Shown here piece after piece: positions 1 through 48,100 of a stretch of 64,000 bases of DNA. Source of the DNA: Diphasiastrum complanatum (lineage: Eukaryota > Streptophyta > Lycopodiopsida > Lycopodiales > Lycopodiaceae). The notes under the pieces are model-generated. The model worked only from the letters and a program-made list of their open reading frames with translations, had not been told where the DNA came from and searched no databases. Position 1 is the stretch's first letter, and each line of letters opens with the position of its first letter. The DNA lies in assembly GCA_029204225.1 (NCBI GenBank), contig CM055104.1, forward strand, positions 42,529,502 to 42,593,501, read 5' to 3'. A program made the translations under genes and the position numbers.

Positions 1-620
1 TTTGGAAGAAATTTCTAGCCACTCACTATTGATTTTTTATTCAAATGTGTTTGTTTTCTAGAAGGTCAGCTATAAGCCACCAAATAAGTTGTAACATTGT
101 TTCGATACTTTTGTTGAACTATTGAGTTAGGTTGCATGGACGAAGTATTTTTTGAATGCAAGTGCATGGTTTTTGCACGTACATGTTTAAGCTTTAGAGT
201 TTTAGGGCGAAAAACAAATATTCAGAATTTGATGTCATGGTTTTGATTTTAACGTTTATGAGGAATTGTTTGTTCATTTGAATTGGGCTAGATTAGGTTA
301 GGAGTATTTGGGTTGCATTATACATGCTATTTTCATTTTATTCTTTAAAATTTTTGTAGTTTCTAGTAGATATAGAATTTTCAAAGCAGTGCGTGGATTA
401 CTCAATTTAACATGAAAGCTTTTAGTAACAATATTTTCCATTTAAAAATAGTTATGTTGAGCCATAATGGTGTATTATTTGATACTTTATTGGTGGTACT
501 AATTGAGCCAAACACGACAATTATCTTTCAAAGTTGTAGATCAAGTGAAGATATATCCTTCAAATAAGTCAATTCTAGATATGTAAATTGATGCTTGAAG
601 TTTTTTTGGGTGGTGGACAG
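1..620. other. Intron sequence upstream of first visible RDM4 exon
   Basis: AT-rich sequence with no coding pattern in any frame. It is presumably the end of the intron that follows the exon carrying the N-terminal basic motif, which I could not find here. Confidence 0.5.
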
Positions 621-37062
<36,442 letters not shown>

Positions 37063-38860
37063 TGTTAACAACAGGAATGATGACAGACATGGTTCACTCA
37101 GTCATCTTTTGGTGAAAATATGCTTTAGAAAGTTTGAGGCTAATGGTAACAATTCAGTAGCCCTCCCTAAGAGAGGAATTTTGTGTGAGTTCATGTTATA
37201 GCCTCTATAGTGAACTTGTACTATAAGGTTAGGAGCACTTACAGCTTCTACTTTGTTATGTTGCAAATATGTCATCAATATCTTTTTGTCTAGAACTTCA
37301 ATATCTATGATACATAGAGCCATTTAGACTCATCTACGCAGATTGCAAACGGAATGTTGAAGTACAAAAATTTGTGTTGAGCATATGTTCTTTCAGATAC
37401 ACAAATTTATGCTCATTGTTTCAACATCTGAAGTGTTTTAGCTCCTTTAGCAGTTAAATCCCTATTATGGTGAGGCACGACCAAGAGGCATTGGATGAAG
37501 AATGTGTAAGAAACCAAATTGTTTTGATACCACCCTGGCAACGTAGACCATGAAGTCTTAAGTAAGCCAGATAAGTCTCATTCAAAGTTGATCTTTGAAA
37601 TGATAAGAACACAAATGTATAGAATGTTCTAATTTGCACAAAAATCTCAATGCTGATCAGCCAATTCAAGTTGGTCAAATGGTTCAGTTGGTTGCCTCTT
37701 CCATTGCTAAATGTACTCCTATACAATAACCCATTCTCATTTCTCTTAGTGCCATTATTGTGACAAACAGTTAACAATACACAATTTTATGTTGTCATTA
37801 TTTACCAATGCATTCAAAGAGATTTAGTTTCTTGATGAGAGCTTGAGTTGGCTTTCAAACCATCCTCGTGCTATCAATGATCATAAAGACTAGATAGTAT
37901 CAATGGATGAGAAGTCCAAGTTTCATTTGTAGATTTATTTCACATAATAATTGTGGTCTAGAACATTTGTAGATGATTTTGGTTGAAACACAACCTCGTC
38001 TAGCCATCATCTTTGACACAATGGTCCTTATCCCTTACTATATTGCAAGATGAGTACGATAATTACACCAATTTTAGTAGTTCCGTTTGAATCCAACATA
38101 GCATTCTTTCCTTGAAAGCGTATTCATGAATCAGAAAATGTATTGAGTTATGGAGTTTGGCAAGGTGGTTTCAGATTATTGGATGTTTCAATGCCGAATT
38201 ATTGGTGGCATGACGATTGAGGTGATTTGAAAATTCAGATGTAATCAAACAAAAAGGAGATGCTCTCAAAATTCGTTACACCAATTAAATTCAATATGAG
38301 AAAATGAGCATCAAATTTAATCTAGAACAATAAGTTGTTGAAGGCTAAGTACTTGAAAAATGGATCTATGATTTAATACAAAGCATGATAAAAGTAAAGC
38401 TAGAGTTTATCAACAAAACTACAGTAGCTCGATCTCACACTTGCTCATCTATTTTGGTGCTTGATGTCTCTCTTTTAAATTGGTAAGAGAGTGCATGTAC
38501 TAGCTCTATCTTGAGCCATTACCTCTCCACAATCAACTTCTTGATTTGATTCAAGACATGATTTGATGCATTGCAATTTATGAGTGACTCTTGAAGAGAT
38601 GGGCCTTGAACCAAGATTGAGGACCAAACTCGAAGTTGATATTTGCATATATTGTAAAATCTCTCAAATCCAACTTCTTTGTTTTCTTAATGATAGTTAT
38701 CTTTTTTAATAAAGAGTAGTGTCCTTGAAGAATGCTATGACATCTCCTTGATTAAGTTTGTGATTCATGATACAATTAGATTTAACAAAGGTTGAGCAAA
38801 GTATGCTACATGGTTATGAACATCGAACAACAACAAACACAGATAGCTAATCGGATCTTT
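37063..38860. other. Downstream flank of RDM4, no gene seen
   Basis: It probably begins with the RDM4 3' UTR. No frame or repeat family is recognised. Confidence 0.45.
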
Positions 38861-39575
38861 GTCAACTTGAGCACAAAAATGTATGTCTGAAACATTTCTA
38901 GACTTATTGAGTATGATGCAGCCCTCTGTATCGAATTCAACCCTTCGACCAGAATCAGTGATTCTGCTTATCGAAAGCAGATTCTTGGTAAGGTTATATC
39001 ACCTTTCTAGAACTCGACTTCGATAGAATGAGATGAGATATCTCCAAGTTGCACAACTCTTGAATGGGTGAATGGCTTGTAGTAGTGGAACTAGTCTCGA
39101 TGGTGAGTCATATGTTGAGTTGCTCTCGAGTCCAAGTACCGGGAGTTGATATCCTAATGTTCTCCAACTTTGGTCATAAAGGTAGTTTCATCTTCCTCTT
39201 GTTGCTGGATTGAGTGACTGGTTGTAACAATATTAGCTTGTTGTTTGAACTGCTTCTTCTTCTCGTTGTTGTACTTCAAAGTTCGACAATCCTTGATGAG
39301 ATGACCAATCCTCTTGCAGTATTTACAGAATAGCTTCTGTCTTTGCTGAAATGATGAAGGCTCTAAAGTTGATGTTTCACTAGGTACAGGCTGCTGCATG
39401 TTGCTCTTCCTGTCAGGATAATCTGACTGTATAGATCTCTTGGGTCTGAACTTTTGATTTCTTTTGGGATATAGAGCTTGAGGATCTGATCTTGAGCCTG
39501 AGGAGGATGTAGTTCTCTTGATCTCCTCTTGTAGTCGAACAGCAGCAGGGGGTAGAAAGCACAGCTGACGAGGTA
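38860..39575 (-). mobile_element. Ty1/Copia relic: gag zinc knuckle and protease
   Basis: The minus strand encodes a basic gag tail, a CCHC knuckle (CKYCKRIGHLIKDC, near 39300) and, about 39150-39050, a protease-like DSRATQHMTHHRD. No LTR was identified. It is a broken fossil. The upstream join near 39.57 kb is estimated from the change in character of the protein. Confidence 0.65.
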
Positions 39576-39599
39576 TGCCTAGTGTGACGTCGTGACACG

Positions 39600-40348
39600 G
39601 AAGGCGAGTCAGAAATGACGATCTCACTGTGTGGACGATGATGACTATGAGAACTCGAGGCCTTGTGAGATGACTCGGCCGGTGCTTCTTCGTAGACCGA
39701 AAGCACAAAATCTAGGTGGAAGCCATGGATTCTGTTTTCTAAGTGAGAAGCGGCTAAAAGGGACAATAAAGACCCAACAACGAACTGTTGCTTAGTATTA
39801 CCCTTAATAGCTCGTTTGAGCTCACCAGAAACAGTCTTGAACGAATTATATGGTTCAAGGGGGGCTTTGGCCATCTTGGTGTGGGACTCCACTATCCTAT
39901 GGAGGGTCTGTGACGTGATGCGGTCTTTCCTGAGGTTGTCAACCATCAGGAAGTTGTTCAGTAGCTGGGCATCATCGTGGATTGAAGACTCAGTGATGGC
40001 TTCAAGAAAGTAGCCATCGTTGGTCCAGTGCAGATCATTAGTGAGGTCAATGTAGGGCTTGATGGCCTGTTTGGCCTGCTTGTGATTGGGTGAGACCTGC
40101 GTACCATATGCTATACCTATGGCTGCAAGGGCGGCCTCAGTGACACACACCTTGTGTGTGGCTCCTTGGAAAGTGATATAAAATTTGGATTTCTCTTCCT
40201 TCCACGTACTGAAGGCGAGAGTGATGAAATCCATATTGATTCGTCCAGAAAAGGCTCTCTCATAAATACCCATTGCAGTGAGTAGAGGCTCCGCAAGGGT
40301 CATCCACTGAGTGACCATGCTTGTGCTAGGAAGGATCATGATGTCCAT
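39600..40348 (-). mobile_element. Unrecognised retroelement frame next to Gypsy integrase
   Basis: A minus-strand frame of about 230 residues starts MDIMILPSTSMVTQWMTLAE and contains FYITFQGATHKVCVTEAALA. It is not a known domain to me. It lies downstream of, and in the same direction as, the Gypsy integrase (41986-41315), where Athila/Tat-type elements often carry an extra frame. It could instead be an unrelated gag. It passes into a Copia gag at its end. Confidence 0.4.
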
Positions 40349-41314
40349 TGCAGATGGGACATCACGATGGATAGTATAGCGTAAAGACTAGGAAGTATTG
40401 GTAGAAGACATGATGAGCCAAAAAAAGAAATGTAAGATGCGGGAAAGTATATCAGAAAGCGAGTCAGGAAGTTTGGAAGGCTTTGGTCGCGGAAAAAATT
40501 CACAAGAGCTTCGCTAGCACAAGTGAGGAATGAATCGAATTCAACCAACTTATAGGTGAATTTGGTGGGTCCATTACACTGAATACTAGTTTGGCTAATC
40601 AGTTCTGAACAAAAATTTGCAAGCATGTATAGTACTGTAAAAATAGGCTATAAAAATCTCGGCAAAGGTTTCTGGAAATCTGAGCCTATCAGGCGAACGT
40701 TTTCCAGGGCTGGCGAAGGATGAACCTTCGCCCAAGTACTGTCACAATTGCATTTTTTCAAAATTTGAACCTATGGACAACCTAATTATGACATTTTAAG
40801 ATCATCTAGCAGGTCTGCGAAGGTTCATAATGAGATTAAGATGCTCGACAAAGGTTTCCAAAATGGCATATCACTAAACATTCGCCTGACTCAAAAACTG
40901 GATTTTCTCTTGACAGGAACCTTCGTCCACCTCAAATTAGATAAATCTAGAGTGGATGTACAGTCTGAGAGCTCAGCGAAGATTTTTGGTACTATGTTGA
41001 CCAAAATAGTGATTTTTTAAGTCATTTTTCATAAAAAAAAACACTGTGCTTCCTTTTTCCCATGCTGATGACTTTCTGACTTTTGCTCATCAGTCTTTTG
41101 CTCAATTTTTGCTTGTCTTTTTCCCTAAAACTCAACAATTTAAATACTGAAAACAAAAAATCTGAAAACAAATAAAATAAAAAAGCCATTGAGATTAGGC
41201 TTGCTGAACTGGCGAAGCAGGCTGCCAAAACTTGCGTAATCGGCTGCCATTCACCGGAGTATCAAATCGTTTTCCATCCAAGTGCTCAAGAATTACGGCA
41301 CCATAGTTCAGGAT
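40349..41314. repeat. Non-coding spacer with scattered GCGAAGGTT-like repeats
   Basis: GCGAAGGTTC, GCGAACGTTTTCC, GACAAAGGTTTCC, GGCAAAGGTTTC, GCGAAGGATGAACCTTCGC and AACCTTCG recur in both orientations between 40650 and 41000, spaced irregularly by 30-60 bp. No coding function is seen. Probably part of a Gypsy 3' region. Confidence 0.4.
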
Positions 41315-41986
41315 TTACTTCACTTTATATGGGCCTTCACCGTTAAACTTCAACTTTTCCTTGATCAGCTTGGTTTTGTACATTAATGCAAGATCTCCTG
41401 CTTTCAGATCTTTTTTGTGCAAGCGACGATCGTGCCATGCCTTGCGGCGGGCTTTCTCTGCTGCTAAGGCATGAACTGCCATCAATCGGGTTTCACATAC
41501 TTTGTGCAGCGCTTCATGACGGAGTTGTAAAGACTTATCATCATCTAATCGTTCTGTTGCCACTATGCGTAAAGATGGGATTAAAAATTCAATCGACATG
41601 ACAACATCTTGACCATACACCAGTTGGAAAGGTGTTTGATTTGTACTATTTTTGTAAGCAGTTCTGAATGCCCATAATGCTGCATATAGTTTATGTTTCC
41701 AATCAGACCGACTTGCTTCAACTGTCTTTGTCATAATGGTGTAGAGAATCTTATTGGAAGATTAAGTTTGGCCATTTCCTCTGGGATAGTAGGGATTACT
41801 AAATCTGTGTATAACGAAAAAATCTTCTAGTAAACACTTTATTGTTTGATTAACAAAGTGTGTACCCTGGTCATTGACAATCTCGATCGGACATCCAAAT
41901 CTGATTATAATATTTTCATATAGAAACTTGGCCGTAGATTTTGCATCAGCAACTTTGACAGCTTTGGCTTCAACCCACTTGGTCAT
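41315..41986 (-). mobile_element. Ty3/Gypsy integrase relic
   Basis: The minus strand encodes the integrase core end (NDQGTHFVNQTIKCLLEDF, YYPRGNGQT) and C-terminal part (KLYAALWAFRTAYKNSTNQT, PFQLVYGQDVVMSIEF, then DLKAGDLALMY and FNGEGPYKV). The N-Q-T-PF-x-L-V-Y-G pattern fits the non-chromodomain Athila/Tat side of Gypsy. It is a broken fossil. Confidence 0.75.
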
Positions 41987-42642
41987 ATACAGACAAGATT
42001 AGTTGTCACACGTAGATTCGTTCCCATGAGAGCGATAGTATAGTTCAGATTTCAACATGAATGGAGGATCCAAATCTAACTCTAACATTCATTAACACTA
42101 CGATCCTCAACAAAGATAGCTTACTCTTTCTCTCTCTCTCTCTCTTTCTCTCTCATAAAAAGTGTAATAACATACAATCCCAATAACATTCAAATCCAAC
42201 AATTAGCAAAATCCAAAGAAAGCATGAGAGATGGAGAAGGAAAGAAGAAGAACAAGGACATTCATCAATCCATTTCTGAAGAGAACCAATCTGCTTTATT
42301 GAAATGAGAAAATGAACATGAGGAGCAACTCGAGTTGGTCCCTTCTTATAGTAGCTGGCCTCTGAATCCTATCGGTCCATTCTTGCCTCTCTTTTTATTC
42401 AAATTTAAAAAAGTGTGGGAACCATCAAAATTGGAGGGAAACCCAACTTTATTCACTAACTTGACATTTAGGCCCTGCGGGATTAAAAGTCCCACAAAAA
42501 GACCTAAAGTCCTTTTATTGACTTTCTAATTAATCAAATAACTATGTGATCATCGGGTTGGACTTACACACGCAGAGTGCCAAATCCCTCTCACTTATTA
42601 ATTAGGGTTAGGATCGCCTTGGGATCCGCGAACCCTCCAACA
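41987..42642 (-). repeat. LTR-like segment, minus orientation
   Basis: On the minus strand it begins TGTTGGAGGGTTCGCGGATC at 42642 after a purine run (GAGAAAGAA), and has a CTATAAGAAGG TATA-like box and AATAAAG downstream, the layout of an LTR. A CT microsatellite lies at 42129-42154. The inner edge and partner LTR are not found. Confidence 0.4.
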
Positions 42643-43431
42643 TTCTTTCTCAAAAGGAGACGAGTAGTGACATCTGTGAATTTATATAAACCAGTTAGAA
42701 GTCTCATCCATCTTTGGCAGTGGAACAGTTAGACTGAGGAGAAAAATAACATAGCACTGGCACCTCAAAGAGCACTAGGACTTGAGCAGTTTCTCCAAGA
42801 GACACTTAAGTCTAACATTCATCCGACATGAACTCACTGAAAATCCAACTTAGAAAGCGCAACTAGCCTAATCATTCAAACTTAGGAAAACATAAATCCC
42901 AACCAACCCGAACGACAACCCAAAATCTATCTCCAAAAGATTACCAAAGACAAAGACAAGTCACTCATGAAATCCCAAAACATGGTGCCAAACTAACCAA
43001 ATAGCATAGTGGCGGGCCTCACATTGATGATGTAACCCTTAGGTGTCAGTGACACAAGAAGATTATAGTAAGGGTCTTTCCACTTGGACCAATCTTGGAG
43101 GCAAAACCAAAATGGGAATCATCCCCAAGGATCAACTTTATTAAATCTAGAAGAGATTACATTCATACGTAGACTGACTAGTCTCGGGGCCACCAACACG
43201 TGCTGGGCATTGTGTTTGGCTTGTGTTGGTAGACAGAGTTGAGACTTGGTGACTGGATTCATAACACTAGTTAAGCTGCCAAGTTTCTGTCTGCTGGACT
43301 CCCCTATAATTCTACTGTGATTCGGCACACCCTCTCTGTCCTAGAATATAATGTTGTTTGGTAAAGCACACTTTCTTGTACATAGTTGCTATTGTTGGAA
43401 TTCGGAATGTGCTTTTGCGCTCTGATACCAC
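42643..43431 (-). mobile_element. LTR-element leader with iMet primer site
   Basis: On the minus strand TGGTATCAGAGCGC lies at about 43430-43417, followed by a leader and a short open stretch (43328-43119) with no recognised domain. The LTR that should precede it would start TGATGAAAAATCC at 43432 on the + strand. Confidence 0.45.
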
Positions 43432-43828
43432 TGATGAAAAATCCGATCATGCTTTTACAATGCCGCTCTGATCCCACTGACGGAATCTTATGGCGTCTTT
43501 AGCTCTGATCCCTGATGCAAACACTGGATAGAGTCAATCTAATAGTTGCAGCTACTACTACACACTATGATCTAGCCTCTTCCAAGCTACAGATTGACAC
43601 TACAGTTCTGATATTGAAATAACAAACAGTAGACAATGCTTAACAACATACAATAACTGAGAAACAATGGAATATGTAACTATTGTAAGCAAGCATCACA
43701 TCATTCATAGATTGCACACATTTGGTAGAATGCGAAAATTTATCTATTATCATAAGTAAGCTTTACATCACAACTTTGAGCGCTGTCTAGATCCCAATCC
43801 CAAACAACGCGTTACCGCAAGAGAGTCT
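43432..43828 (-). repeat. Probable outer LTR of the 43.4-kb relic
   Basis: This sequence, outside the primer site, is AT-rich and non-coding and would continue after the nested solo LTR from 50355. No second copy was found, so the assignment rests on position. Confidence 0.35.
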
Positions 43829-43870
43829 TGTGAAAATTGTCAACATTTCCTAGCTAGTTTGAGGCCTAAA

Positions 43871-44523
43871 TGTGAAAAATTGTCAACTAGTAGTATTTTC
43901 CTAACTTGAGATTTTGTAGGCCTATGGCCAAATAAAAGTTAGAGATAGGTTCATACATGTATGTAGAGGCCCAAAGTATGTGTACACTACTTTTGAGGTC
44001 ACATTAATTAGAGGAGGTCGAGTGTGGAGCTCTTCTATTGGCTCATAATTTGGTGCATTCCTATTTGACCAAATTTCTAGGTATATGGGTGAATCCTATT
44101 GGACCCCAATTTTAGCCTATCATAAGACAAGTGGCCAAGAGGCACTATGGCTGCTATAAATAGCCATCTCCACGAGTATGTACACATCTCATTTTCATTC
44201 TATTGAATGAATGTTATGCTCTTTGAAGGTCCATCTTCTTCTCTCTCACTTTTTTGTTCATATCTTGCATTCTAGCCACTAGAATTGTGATTTCTTTGTT
44301 GCTATGGCTTCACACGTGTGAAATGCAGGTTGTAGGCTCTGAAGTACGGACAGGGACAGCAAGTTTCTGTTTGTGGAAGCTTATGATCAGATTTTGATGT
44401 TTAGTTGATGTTTAGTATGCTTAACATCACAATTTCTATCATTTTTTCAATCTAGATGTGCATAACTTCCATGGCCAAGATCTTTATGAAACTTTAGCAT
44501 CTTTTGGATCTGAGTTTTTCACA
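43871..44523 (+). repeat. 5' LTR of the young Copia
   Basis: It contains TATAAATAG at 44155, the likely transcription start signal of the element, and the G-box palindrome at 44309-44322. Confidence 0.95.
44309..44322. promoter_or_regulatory. G-box palindrome in Copia LTRs (TTCACACGTGTGAA)
   Basis: A perfect 14-bp palindrome with a CACGTG core lies in the 5' LTR and recurs at 49517-49530 (3' LTR) and 49772-49785 (solo LTR of the related family). Variants occur at 57095-57110, 57458-57470, 62512 and 52911. CACGTG is bound by bHLH and bZIP factors in plants, so this may be a shared control site; binding is inference. Confidence 0.55.
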
Positions 44524-45132
44524 TGGTATCAGAGCATTAGGCGGCCAAATGTGCAGGTTTTGCCAGATTTAGAAGAGATTTGTGGGCGAGTTTGCTTTTG
44601 TAGCATTCCAATCAAGTTTCTAGCTAAAAATCTTGTTGATTTATGTGTAGAAATTGGATCTTTGTGATCAAAACATCATTTGTATGCATTTCAATTGAAG
44701 TAGGGCGAATTCCCTCTGTACTTATCAGAATAAGGAGACAAAAATTGTTTTGGAAAGAGGGAGATGCAAGATCCAACAAGATCCTATTAGTTTTCCATTC
44801 TAGCATATAGTTTTTTGATTCAATTTCTTGCTTCTTCATGTCAAAAACTTCAAAATTGATGTAACCCTCTGATTTTCAGTTTGCTGAATGATTCAAGAGT
44901 GTATTTCAATCTTAGGAGTGAGGGAAAAGCAAGTATATTGAGGTTTGGTCTTGGTTTGATCAAGAAATCATAAAACTAGTGGCTAAAATTAAGGAAAAAG
45001 TGAGGAAAAGAGAGAAAAAGTAAGGTTTTAGGTTCCAAATCTTTGTGATTTCTTCTTGTGTTTCATTTGTTGATTCAAGAGAGTGCTTAGTGCATTGGAA
45101 CAGGTCAAAGATCAGAGATCAATCATTGCAAC

Positions 45133-48100
45133 ATGGCTACAAATGGAGGCTACATGTTGGAAAGCAATGATAGGCTTACCTCCCTCAACTATTCTACTTG
45201 GAAAGTAAGGATGGAGTCTTTGCTTGAGATGAATGAGTTGATGGATATTGTTGTAGGTGTGGAGGAGAGACCTTTGGCACCTCAAGAACAATTGAGGTAT
45301 GACAAGAGGGCAAAGAAAGCCCTTCACATGATCAAGATGAATGTGACAAATGAGCTTATCAAAGAGGTTGGTAAGTGCACATCATCTAGTGAAGCTTGGG
45401 AAGCCTTGAAGAAGGTTTATGAATCCAAGTCTACTTCTAGAGTGTTGACTTTAAGAAGGCAAATCTTTTCTTGTATGCAAAAGAAGAGTGAGAATGGACA
45501 TGCTTTTGTTTTGAGAGTTAAAGCATTGAATGATGAGTTAGCATGCATTAATGATGGCATAAATAATGAGGAGCTTGTTCAAGTGATTCTCAATGGCTTG
45601 TTGGATGATCATGCTAATCTTGTTCAAAGTTATGCTATCCAAAAATGTTTACCAAGTGTTGGAGACTTGCAAGAGGTCTTGTTGGCTGAAGAATTCAGGT
45701 TGCAAGCAAGAGTGGGAGCATCTTCTACATCTCAAGGAGGAGAAGAGGAGGCAATGTTCTCTAAAGGCAAGTTCAAGGGCAAAGGTAAAAGCAATTGGTC
45801 TAAAGGGCAAGACCAAGGTGAGCACTCTACTTTTGGCAAAAAGAAGGATAGATCTAAGCTAAAATGTTTCTATTGTGGAGTCAAAGGGCATTTTGCTAGT
45901 GATTGTTTTAAGAAAAAGAGGGATCAAGGGGAAAAGCAAACCAATCTAACTATTGATGAGGGTGGGGATGAGCTTCTTTCAAATGATGCTTTTGTTATGT
46001 CATCTTGCTTGTTGGCTAATCATGGAGACATTGATCCTTGGTGGATTGATAGTGGAGCCACTTCTCATATGACATATCATAAAGAGTATTTTTCATCTTT
46101 AATGGCATTTGATGGTGATAGGAAGGTAATCTATACCGCAAATGATGGTGAGTGTGCAATCAAGGGGATTGGCACAATTCCTATTTCACTTTCTACAAAT
46201 AGGAATATAGAATTGAAAGATGTTTTGCTCATTCCATCCATTACCAAGAACTTACTTAGTGTAAGCCAAATGCTTGACAAAGGATTCAAAGTTGAGTTTG
46301 ATGGTGATGCTTGCTTGATCAAAAAGGGGTGTAGTATCATTGCAAAAGGGAAAAGGCAAGGGAAATTGTTCAAGCTTGATGCATGTGTTGTTGCTAACCA
46401 AGTTGGATGCATGGCAAATGAACAAATGTCAATTCAAGAGGTATGGCATAAAAGGATGGGACATCTCAACTACAAGGCCTTGGAGGTAATAGCCAAAAAG
46501 GAGGTAGTAAGGGGACTTCCCAAGTCTCTTACTTGCTTGAATCATGTTTGTGAAGAATGTGCTTTGTCTAAATCACATAGATTGCCATATACTAGATCTA
46601 TATCTAGATCTAAGATGCCTTTTTCTCTCTTGCATTCGGATATTCATGGTGTTACTACAATTAGCAATGGAGGTGCTAAGATGTATGTAACTTTCATTGA
46701 TGATTTTAGTAGATTTTGTTGGGTTTATCTACTAAAGAGCAAGGATGAGGTGTTTGATGTGTTTGTCAAGTTCAAAGTTGCTATTGAGACTCAATTTACA
46801 ACCAAAATCAAATGCTTGAGGAGCGACAATGGTGGTGAATACATTTCTAACAAATTCAAAGCCTTTTGCGATGAGCATGGGATCAAGAGGGAGTACACAT
46901 GTCCAAGAACACCACAACAAAATGGAGTGGCCGAGAGGAAGAATAGAACCTTGTGTGAGAGTGCAAAGGCAATGAGATTGAATGCTAATCTTCCTAAACC
47001 TTTTTGGAGTGATGCTTTGTTGTGTGCAAATTTCCTATGCAATAGATGGCCAAGTGTTGTATTGGAAGGAAAAACCCCTTTTGAAGCTTTGTTTGGTACG
47101 AAGCCTAATGTCAAGTTTCTAAGAACTTTTGGATGCATTTGCTACTTCAACATTACTCTTGATGATAGAACTAAGGAGGATCCATCTTCAAGAAAGGGCA
47201 TTTTTGTTGGTTATAGTGAAGTAAGCAAAGCATATAGGATTTATGTTCCTTCAATCAAGAAAGTGTTCACAAGTAGGGATGTCATTTTTGATGAAGGTAA
47301 CATTCCAAAAGTTGTTTCAAGTGATGATGGTGTTGTTGCAACTAATGTGCTTGATGACAATGGAGTTGATGACACATTGGATGTGGATGTTGAAGAAGCC
47401 TCTTCAAGTCAAATTCCAAGGAGAACTCCAAGGCATAAAGTGAAACCCTCAAGGCTCACTTATGATGGCAAAGGTAAGCAAGTGGTGGATGGATCCAACT
47501 ATGCTTTCCTAACTTCTTTTGATGTACCTTCATGTGTAGATGAAGCAAGGCAAGAAGAGGAATGGATCCAAGCAATGGATCTTGAGTTTGAAGCACTTAT
47601 GAAGAACAACACATGGAGATTGGTGGAGCTTCCAAAGGGCAAAAGTGCAATTGGATGCAAATGGATCTTCAAGGTAAAGACAAATCAAGATGGATCTATC
47701 AACAAGTTGAAGGCAAGGTTGGTGGCTAAAGGTTATGCTCAAGAGCATGGCATTGACTATGAGGAAACCTTTGCACCCGTGGCAAAGATGGTGAGCATAA
47801 GAGTAATCATTTCCCTTGCAACTCTTTATGGATGGGATCTTTGGCAATTAGACATTTCTAATGCTTTCTTGAATGGTGATCTTGAAGAGGAAGTCTACAT
47901 GGAGCAACCCGAGAGCTATGTTTCTCATAGCAAGCCTAATCATGTGTGTTTTCTACAAAAAAGTTTGTATGGTCTTAAGCAAGCACCAAGGAGTTGGTAT
48001 GCTAGGCTTAACTCTTTTCTACTTTCTCAAAACTTCACTATGAGTGAGTATGATCATTCACTTTACTTTAGAATTAGTGCTAATGATGTTACAATCCTTC

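Noticed and set aside
40650-41000. Short GCGAAGG repeats as a CRISPR-like array
   Set aside because: Units are degenerate, in both orientations and irregularly spaced.
45112-47847. Minus-strand frames opposite the young Copia gag-pol
   Set aside because: They overlap a long, motif-rich plus-strand frame and have no recognised content.
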